Assembly (NCBI GenBank): GCA_018971455.1
Contig: JAGXAV010000038.1
Coordinates: forward strand, 1-10,214
DNA length: 10,214 bases
Direction of reading: 5' to 3'
Source of the DNA: Rhodospirillales bacterium
GTDB taxonomy: Bacteria; Pseudomonadota; Alphaproteobacteria; Acetobacterales; Acetobacteraceae
Under the pieces are notes generated by a model. That model was not told where the DNA came from. It saw only the letters and a list, made by a program, of their open reading frames with translations, and made no database searches. Below, one piece after another: positions 6,064-10,214 of the stretch; within the stretch, counting starts at the first letter, position 1, and each line of letters begins with the position of its first letter. Made by a program: the position numbers and the translations under genes.

Positions 6064-8714
6064 CGCCGCATGGAACGGTGAGAATGCCGGGGCCGTCTGC
6101 CGCCCCGAAGCCGGTGCGGCCCGACGCGCCGGCGGCCGCGCTGATGGCCACCCTGATGGCCACACTGGCGCGCCTGGCGCCCGACGATCTGCTGCGCCGC
6201 CTGGCTGGTGGCACCGAGGGCCTGACCGACGCCGAGGCCGCCGCGCGGCTGTCGCGTGTCGGGCCCAACCAGGTGGCGCGCGAGCACGAGCACGGCATGC
6301 TGCGAGAGTTCGCCGGGCGGGTGAAGAACCCGCTGAACGCCTTGCTGCTGTCGCTTGCGGCCGTGTCGTGGATCACCGGGGACGCGCGGGCGGCAATCAT
6401 CATTTGTTTGATGGTGGCGCTCAGCGTCATCCTGGCCTTCGTGCAGGAGCATCGCTCGAACCACGCCGCGGCACGGCTGCGCGCCATGGTGCGCACAAGC
6501 GCGACCGTCACCCGCCGTCCCGCCTCCGGCCCGCCGCGCATGATCGAGATCCCGATCGAGGCGCTGGTTCCTGGCGATGTGGTGCACCTGTCCGCCGGCG
6601 ACCTCGTGCCGGCCGATCTGCGGCTGCTGGCGAGCAAAAACCTGCACGTCAACCAGGCGGCCCTGACCGGCGAGGCGATGCCGGTGGACAAGCTTGACCA
6701 GGTGCCGCCGGCCACGGCGGATGATCCCTTCGCCTTCGCGAATATCTGCTTCATGGGCACGAGCGTCATCAGCGGCAGCGCAACCGCAATCGTCCTGCAG
6801 ACCGGCGCCGCGACCTTCTTCGGCCAGCTGGCCGGAGACGTGGTCGGCCAGCGCATGCCCACCAGCTTCGACCGCGGCATCACCCGCTTTACCTGGCTTA
6901 TGATCCGTTTCATTGTCGTGATGGTGCCGGCGGTCTTCCTCATCAACGGATTGACCAAGGGCGATTGGCTGGAGGCCCTGCTCTTCGCCCTTGCCGTCGC
7001 CGTCGGGCTGACGCCGGAAATGCTGCCGATGATCGTCACCGTCAACCTTGCCCGCGGCGGCATGGCGATGGCGCGCAAGCAGGTGATCGTCAAGCGGCTG
7101 AACGCGATCCAGAATTTTGGCGCGATGGATATCCTGTGCACCGACAAGACCGGAACGCTGACGCAGGACCGCGTCATCCTCGAATACCACCTGGATTTCG
7201 AGGGCGAGGAGAGCGAGCGCGTGCTCGAATACGCCTATCTCAACAGCTTCCACCAATCCGGCCTGAAAAGCCTGCTGGACGAGGCGGTGCTGGCGCACGA
7301 GAACCGGCCCGAGCATGTCGGCCACATCGCCGCCTACACGAAGGTCGACGAGATCCCGTTCGATTTTCAACGCCGGCGCATGTCCGTCGTGCTCGCGCGC
7401 CCGGACAGCGCTCACCTGATGATCACAAAGGGTGCCGTGGAGGAGGTGCTGGCGGTATGCGACCGTTACAGTCTGGGCGAACGCAGCGGCGCGCTCAGCG
7501 CCACGCTGCTTGGTGATGCCAAGCGGGAAATGGCCCGGCTGAATGCCGAGGGTTTCCGTGTCGTGGGGGTTGCGTTCAAGGAATTCCCGGCGCCGTTGGC
7601 AACCTACCAGGAAGCCGAGGAGGCCGGGATGACCCTGCTCGGCTACATCGCCTTCCTCGATCCGCCGAAGGAGACGGTGGCCGACGCCATCCGGACGCTG
7701 AACGATTACGGCGTGACGGTGAAGATCCTGACCGGCGACAATGATCTCGTCACGCGCACCATCTGCCGCCAGGTCGGGCTTGCGGTGGATCGCATCGTCC
7801 TGGGGCACGAGCTGGACGGCATGTCCGATGAGGCGCTGGCCATTCTCTGCGAATCGGTGGCGGTCTTCGCCAAGCTGCTGCCCGCGCAAAAGGCCCGCGT
7901 GATCGAGGCGCTGCACCGGCGCGGCCATGTGGTGGGGTTTCTGGGCGACGGCATCAATGACGGCCCCGCCCTCAAAGCGGCGGATGTCGGCATCTCGGTC
8001 GATACGGCCGTCGACATCGCCAAGGAATCGGCCGACATCATCCTGCTGGAGAAGAGCCTGTCCGTCCTCGGCGACGGCGTGATCGAGGGCCGCAAGGTCT
8101 TCGGGAACATCGTCAAATACATCAAGATGGGCGCCAGCTCGAATTTCGGAAACATGTTCAGTGTCCTCGGCGCGAGCATCTTCCTGCCCTTCCTGCCGAT
8201 GGCGCCCATCCAGGTTCTGACCAACAATTTGCTCTACGACATCTCGCAGACCACCATTCCGACCGATTTGGTGGACGAGGAGTATCTCCGGGTACCCCGC
8301 CAATGGGATATCGGCAACCTCACCCGCTTCGTTCTGATCATCGGCCCGCTCAGCTCGATCTTCGACTATCTGACCTACTTCATGATGCTCTACGTGTTTC
8401 ATGCCTGGGACCGGCCGGCCCTGTTTCAGGCGGGCTGGTTCGTGGAATCGCTGCTGACGCAGACCCTGATCATCCACATCATCCGCACCGCGCGGATACC
8501 GTTTGTGGAAAGCCGCGCCAGCATGCCGCTGATCGCGACGACCATCATGGTCGTCGTCGCCGGTGCCGCCATCCCCTCAACGTTCATCGGCCACGCTCTC
8601 GGGTTCGTGGCCTTGCCGCCCCTCTACTGGCCGCTCGTCGCGACCATGATGCTCGGCTATGCGGTTCTGACGCACCTGGTCAAAATCTGGTTCGTACGCC
8701 GCTGGGGCATGTAG
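6060..8714 (+). CDS. mgtA: P-type Mg2+-importing ATPase, MgtA/MgtB family (P3B)
   Basis: An inner-membrane pump that hydrolyses ATP to move Mg2+ into the cytoplasm. It has 884 residues, close to the roughly 900 of enterobacterial MgtA. In order: a variable N-terminus (1-50); the cation-ATPase N domain (LTDAEAAARLSRVGPNQV); a membrane pair; the actuator TGEAMPVDK at 203-211; GLTPEMLPM in membrane segment 4 (T318-P319-E320); the phosphorylation motif CTDKTGTLTQD with aspartate 362; a nucleotide-binding domain containing FDFQRRRMSVV; hinge GDGINDGPAL from 629 with D634; and C-terminal membrane segments with NNLLYDISQTTIPTDLVDEE, which matches the MgtA membrane-6 region. The ATG at 6060 shares ATGA with the stop of the LysR gene. 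An alternative ATG at 6084 has its own SD-like GGTGAG. There is no room for an Mg2+-sensing leader RNA, unlike enteric mgtA. All catalytic residues are present. Confidence 0.96.
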   Translation: MTPHGTVRMPGPSAAPKPVRPDAPAAALMATLMATLARLAPDDLLRRLAGGTEGLTDAEAAARLSRVGPNQVAREHEHGMLREFAGRVKNPLNALLLSLAAVSWITGDARAAIIICLMVALSVILAFVQEHRSNHAAARLRAMVRTSATVTRRPASGPPRMIEIPIEALVPGDVVHLSAGDLVPADLRLLASKNLHVNQAALTGEAMPVDKLDQVPPATADDPFAFANICFMGTSVISGSATAIVLQTGAATFFGQLAGDVVGQRMPTSFDRGITRFTWLMIRFIVVMVPAVFLINGLTKGDWLEALLFALAVAVGLTPEMLPMIVTVNLARGGMAMARKQVIVKRLNAIQNFGAMDILCTDKTGTLTQDRVILEYHLDFEGEESERVLEYAYLNSFHQSGLKSLLDEAVLAHENRPEHVGHIAAYTKVDEIPFDFQRRRMSVVLARPDSAHLMITKGAVEEVLAVCDRYSLGERSGALSATLLGDAKREMARLNAEGFRVVGVAFKEFPAPLATYQEAEEAGMTLLGYIAFLDPPKETVADAIRTLNDYGVTVKILTGDNDLVTRTICRQVGLAVDRIVLGHELDGMSDEALAILCESVAVFAKLLPAQKARVIEALHRRGHVVGFLGDGINDGPALKAADVGISVDTAVDIAKESADIILLEKSLSVLGDGVIEGRKVFGNIVKYIKMGASSNFGNMFSVLGASIFLPFLPMAPIQVLTNNLLYDISQTTIPTDLVDEEYLRVPRQWDIGNLTRFVLIIGPLSSIFDYLTYFMMLYVFHAWDRPALFQAGWFVESLLTQTLIIHIIRTARIPFVESRASMPLIATTIMVVVAGAAIPSTFIGHALGFVALPPLYWPLVATMMLGYAVLTHLVKIWFVRRWGM
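6141..6164 (+). repeat. Tandem 12 bp duplication inside the mgtA N-terminus
   Basis: Two adjacent copies of CTGATGGCCAC(C/A) differ only at the last base and encode LMAT-LMAT at residues 28-35. The repeat keeps frame and lies in the poorly conserved N-terminal tail, where a four-residue insertion would be tolerated. Each copy contains an in-frame ATG. Confidence 0.85.
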
Positions 8715-8725
8715 CCGCGGGCTAC
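8711..8725. terminator. Small bidirectional hairpin between mgtA and arfB, spanning both stop codons
   Basis: GTAGCC-GCG-GGCTAC is a perfect inverted repeat with 6 bp arms and a 3-base loop. The left arm contains the TAG stop of mgtA (8712-8714) and the right arm contains, on the minus strand, the TAG stop of arfB (8722-8724). No T tract follows on either strand, so it is not a canonical intrinsic terminator. It may act as a transcript-end or stalling structure, or be a consequence of the tight convergence. Confidence 0.4.
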
Positions 8726-9144
8726 TCCGTCTCCGGTCGTCCGCGCAGGGTCTTGATGGCGCCGCGCTGGGTCTTGCTGTCCACGCGGCGGGCCCGCGCG
8801 GCGCGGCTCGGCCGGGTCGGGCGGCGGGTCGGCGGCGGGGGTTCGGCCGCCTCGCGGACCAGCGCCACCAGCCGCTCCAGCGCGTCGGCGCGGTTGCGCT
8901 CGCGGGTGCGGTGGCGCTGGGCGGTGATCACCAGCACGCCCTCCTTGGTCAGCCGCCGGCCCGCCAGGCGCTCCAGCCGGCCGCGGACGGCCTCGGGCAG
9001 GCTCGGGGAACGGCGCACGTCGAAGCGCAGTTGCACCGCGGTTTCGACCTTCTGGATATTCTGCCCGCCGGCCCCCGAGGCGCGCAGGAAATCCTCGTGA
9101 AGTTCGCTCTCGTCGAGCATGATGCCGCGCCCGATCGCGATCAC
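8722..9144 (-). CDS. arfB: Alternative ribosome-rescue factor ArfB (YaeJ), peptidyl-tRNA hydrolase
   Basis: ArfB releases nascent chains from ribosomes stalled on mRNAs without a stop codon: its GGQ loop hydrolyses peptidyl-tRNA while its basic tail lies in the empty mRNA channel. Starting at the GTG at 9144 the protein has 140 residues, the length of E. coli ArfB, and begins (M)IAIGRGIMLDESEL, which aligns with the family N-terminus. GAGGQNIQK puts the catalytic GGQ at 26-28, then LRFDVRR, LTKEGVLVITAQRHRTRERNR, and a basic tail (TRRPTRPSRAARARR, SKTQRGAIKTLRG). A GGAG at 9154-9157 lies 9 nt before the GTG, supporting it over the in-frame ATGs further up (for example 9336), which would run into fkbM. 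An ATG ten codons downstream would cut into the conserved fold. The gene converges on mgtA and diverges from fkbM. Confidence 0.94.
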   Translation of the reverse strand: MIAIGRGIMLDESELHEDFLRASGAGGQNIQKVETAVQLRFDVRRSPSLPEAVRGRLERLAGRRLTKEGVLVITAQRHRTRERNRADALERLVALVREAAEPPPPTRRPTRPSRAARARRVDSKTQRGAIKTLRGRPETE

Positions 9145-9217
9145 GGCGCACGGCTCCGCGATGGCCGCGCCGGATTGGTGAATGGTGCAACGGAATTCGT
9201 CATGACGAGAGGATAGC
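9145..9217. promoter_or_regulatory. Divergent arfB/fkbM intergenic region with a 12 bp palindrome
   Basis: These 73 bp must carry both the leftward arfB and rightward fkbM start signals. A perfect palindrome TCGTCATGACGA lies at 9197-9208 and runs into the fkbM ribosome site (GAGAGGA at 9207-9213, 4 nt before the ATG). No strong -35/-10 pair is visible; TTGGTG at 9175-9180 is a weak -35 candidate for fkbM. Confidence 0.4.
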
Positions 9218-10024
9218 ATGCCTGCCACACCGGTGCCGATCCTGCCTGAAGCGGGCTTCAACCGCCTTGCCCTGTGCCGCCACGGCCCGATGCTGTTCAA
9301 TCGCCATGACCAGTATGTCGGCGCGTCGCTGGCCACCTATGGCGAGTTCTCGCCGGGCGAGATGGTGCTGTTCGCCAAGCTGGTCGGCGCCGGCGCGCAT
9401 GTCGTCGAGGTCGGCGCCAATAGCGGCGCCCACCCCGTGGGCCTCGCCCAGCTCGTCGGGCCGAGCGGGCGGGTGCACGCGTTCGAGCCCCAGCGCATCG
9501 TCTTTCAGACACTGTGCGCCAATCTCGCACTCAACAGCTGCACCAACGTGCTCGCCCGCCATGAAGCCGCCGGCGCCGAGGCCGGCGAAATCCTGGTCCC
9601 GGCCCTCGCGCCGGACCGGACCAACAATTTCGGTGGCCTGTCGCTGCGCGGCGCCACCAGCGGCGAGCGCGTGACGCTGCGCCGGCTCGATGATCTCGCA
9701 TTGCCCGCCTGCCATCTGCTGAAGATCGATGCCGAGGGCATGGAGGTCGAAGTGCTGCGCGGTGCCGCCGCCTCGGTCGCGGCGCACAGCCCCTTCCTCT
9801 ATGTCGAGAACGACCGCACCGAGCGCGCCGCCGAGCTGGTCGCGCTGCTGCTCGGCTGGAACTACCAGCTCTACTGGCACACGCCCCCGCTCTTCGAGCC
9901 GGAGAATTTCGCCGGCGAGGCGGCAAACATCTTCGGCGTCACCGCCTCGCTCAATCTGCTGTGCGTCGCGGCCGAGCGGAACATCACCGTCCAGGGCCTG
10001 CGGGACGGGCGCATCCCGCTCTGA
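9218..10024 (+). CDS. FkbM-family SAM-dependent methyltransferase
   Basis: A 268-residue soluble class I methyltransferase that transfers a methyl group from S-adenosylmethionine, typically to a sugar or natural-product hydroxyl in this family. The SAM-binding glycine loop is VVEVGANSGAHPVGLA (G66-A67-N68-S69-G70). It is followed by VHAFEPQR (acidic residue binding the SAM ribose) and LLKIDAEGMEVEVLRG (K169-G174), the FkbM hallmark. The C-terminus WHTPPLFEPENFAGEA with NIFG and SLNLLCV matches a tail seen in a subset of FkbM proteins. There is no signal peptide or membrane segment. The ATG at 9218 has a good ribosome site (GAGAGGA). No glycosyltransferase, polyketide or capsule gene lies within view, so the acceptor is unknown. 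The gene is convergent with the gene ending at 10035. Confidence 0.9.
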   Translation: MPATPVPILPEAGFNRLALCRHGPMLFNRHDQYVGASLATYGEFSPGEMVLFAKLVGAGAHVVEVGANSGAHPVGLAQLVGPSGRVHAFEPQRIVFQTLCANLALNSCTNVLARHEAAGAEAGEILVPALAPDRTNNFGGLSLRGATSGERVTLRRLDDLALPACHLLKIDAEGMEVEVLRGAAASVAAHSPFLYVENDRTERAAELVALLLGWNYQLYWHTPPLFEPENFAGEAANIFGVTASLNLLCVAAERNITVQGLRDGRIPL

Positions 10025-10026
10025 CC

Positions 10027-10044
10027 GCCCGGCCTCAATCGGGC
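10027..10044. terminator. Weak hairpin between fkbM and the convergent partial gene
   Basis: GCCCG (10027-10031), an 8-base loop and CGGGC (10040-10044) form a 5 bp stem just after the fkbM stop and around the stop of the opposite gene. There is no T tract. It is a possible shared transcript end, but a stem this short is common by chance in DNA of this composition. Confidence 0.25.
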
Positions 10045-10214
10045 AGCGCGTGGCGCGCGCGCCAGCGTATCGCGTCGGACAGGTCGGGGGCGCGGCGCAG
10101 ATTACCCAGCGGCCCGCTCACCCGCAGCGCCAGCGCCGGCGGGTCCGGCAGGGCAGGCCGCAGCACGAGATGCAGATCGGCGGTGCCGGCCGCGAGATCG
10201 GTGCCGCCGCCCAG
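10035..10214 (-). CDS. C-terminal fragment of a probable AsmA-family protein (5' part outside window)
   Basis: The minus strand is open from base 10214 to a TGA at 10037-10035, giving 59 residues. It begins LGGGTDLAAGTADLHLVLRP, continues with ALALRVSGPLGNLRRAPDL and ends in a basic RWRARHALPD tail. The sequence G-x-G-x-x-D-L followed by a beta strand, then L-R-V-S-G-P-L-x-x-x-x-x-x-P-D, resembles the end of AsmA-like domains. Those are large envelope proteins proposed to carry phospholipids between membranes or to influence outer-membrane assembly. The fragment is short, so the assignment rests on this motif alone. It converges on fkbM with a 10 bp gap. Confidence 0.6.
   Translation of the reverse strand: MGGGTDLAAGTADLHLVLRPALPDPPALALRVSGPLGNLRRAPDLSDAIRWRARHALPD

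Noticed and set aside
6000..6100. A search for an Mg2+-sensing leader or riboswitch upstream of mgtA
   Set aside because: The mgtA start overlaps the LysR coding region, leaving no untranslated leader. No independent structured RNA is evident.
5943..8477. An 844-codon open frame on the minus strand antisense to mgtA
   Set aside because: It lies wholly opposite a well-supported ATPase gene with intact motifs. Its translation is low-complexity (rich in R, H, G, Q, D and A), typical of GC-rich mirror frames, and shows no domain.
9200..9880. A 226-codon minus-strand open frame opposite fkbM
   Set aside because: Mirror frame of a gene with intact SAM-binding and KIDAEG motifs; no recognisable product.

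Overview
The window is GC-rich throughout, densely packed with genes and uniform in codon use, with no insertion sequences, integrases, tRNAs, CRISPR arrays or phage genes. The gene families, the Tat-type signal on the periplasmic binding protein and the strong third-position GC fit an alphaproteobacterium, probably of the Hyphomicrobiales (Rhizobiales) or a neighbouring order. That placement is inferred from general character, not from a marker gene.

Left half (1-5004, minus strand): a complete peptide-type (DppABCDF/OppABCDF family) ABC importer operon, transcribed right to left. The order is binding protein (5004-3385), two inner-membrane permeases (about 3371-2418 and 2421-1582) and one polypeptide holding two ATPase domains in tandem (1592 to beyond base 1). 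The last three genes overlap or abut (4 bp and 11 bp overlaps), so they are almost certainly co-translated.

Centre (5005-8714, plus strand): a LysR-type regulator (5131-6063) diverges from the transporter across a 126 bp gap. That gap carries a perfect 17 bp inverted repeat with the ATAC-N7-GTAT / T-N11-A form of a LysR box, which runs into the regulator's own start codon. The regulator overlaps by 4 bp (ATGA) with a full-length MgtA/MgtB-type P-type Mg2+ ATPase (6060-8714). The physical arrangement suggests that one LysR protein governs the peptide importer, itself and possibly the Mg2+ pump.

Right part (8715-10214): arfB, a GGQ ribosome-rescue peptidyl-tRNA hydrolase (9144-8722, minus strand, GTG start), converges on mgtA with only 7 bp between them. 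A small hairpin there contains both stop codons. A divergent FkbM-family methyltransferase follows (9218-10024). The window ends in the C-terminus of a minus-strand gene whose tail looks like an AsmA-family protein.

I found no clear new system. Most genes are recognisable core or transport functions. The best leads are the LysR box over the start codon, the translationally overlapped lysR-mgtA pair beside a peptide importer, and the two compact palindromes near arfB and fkbM.
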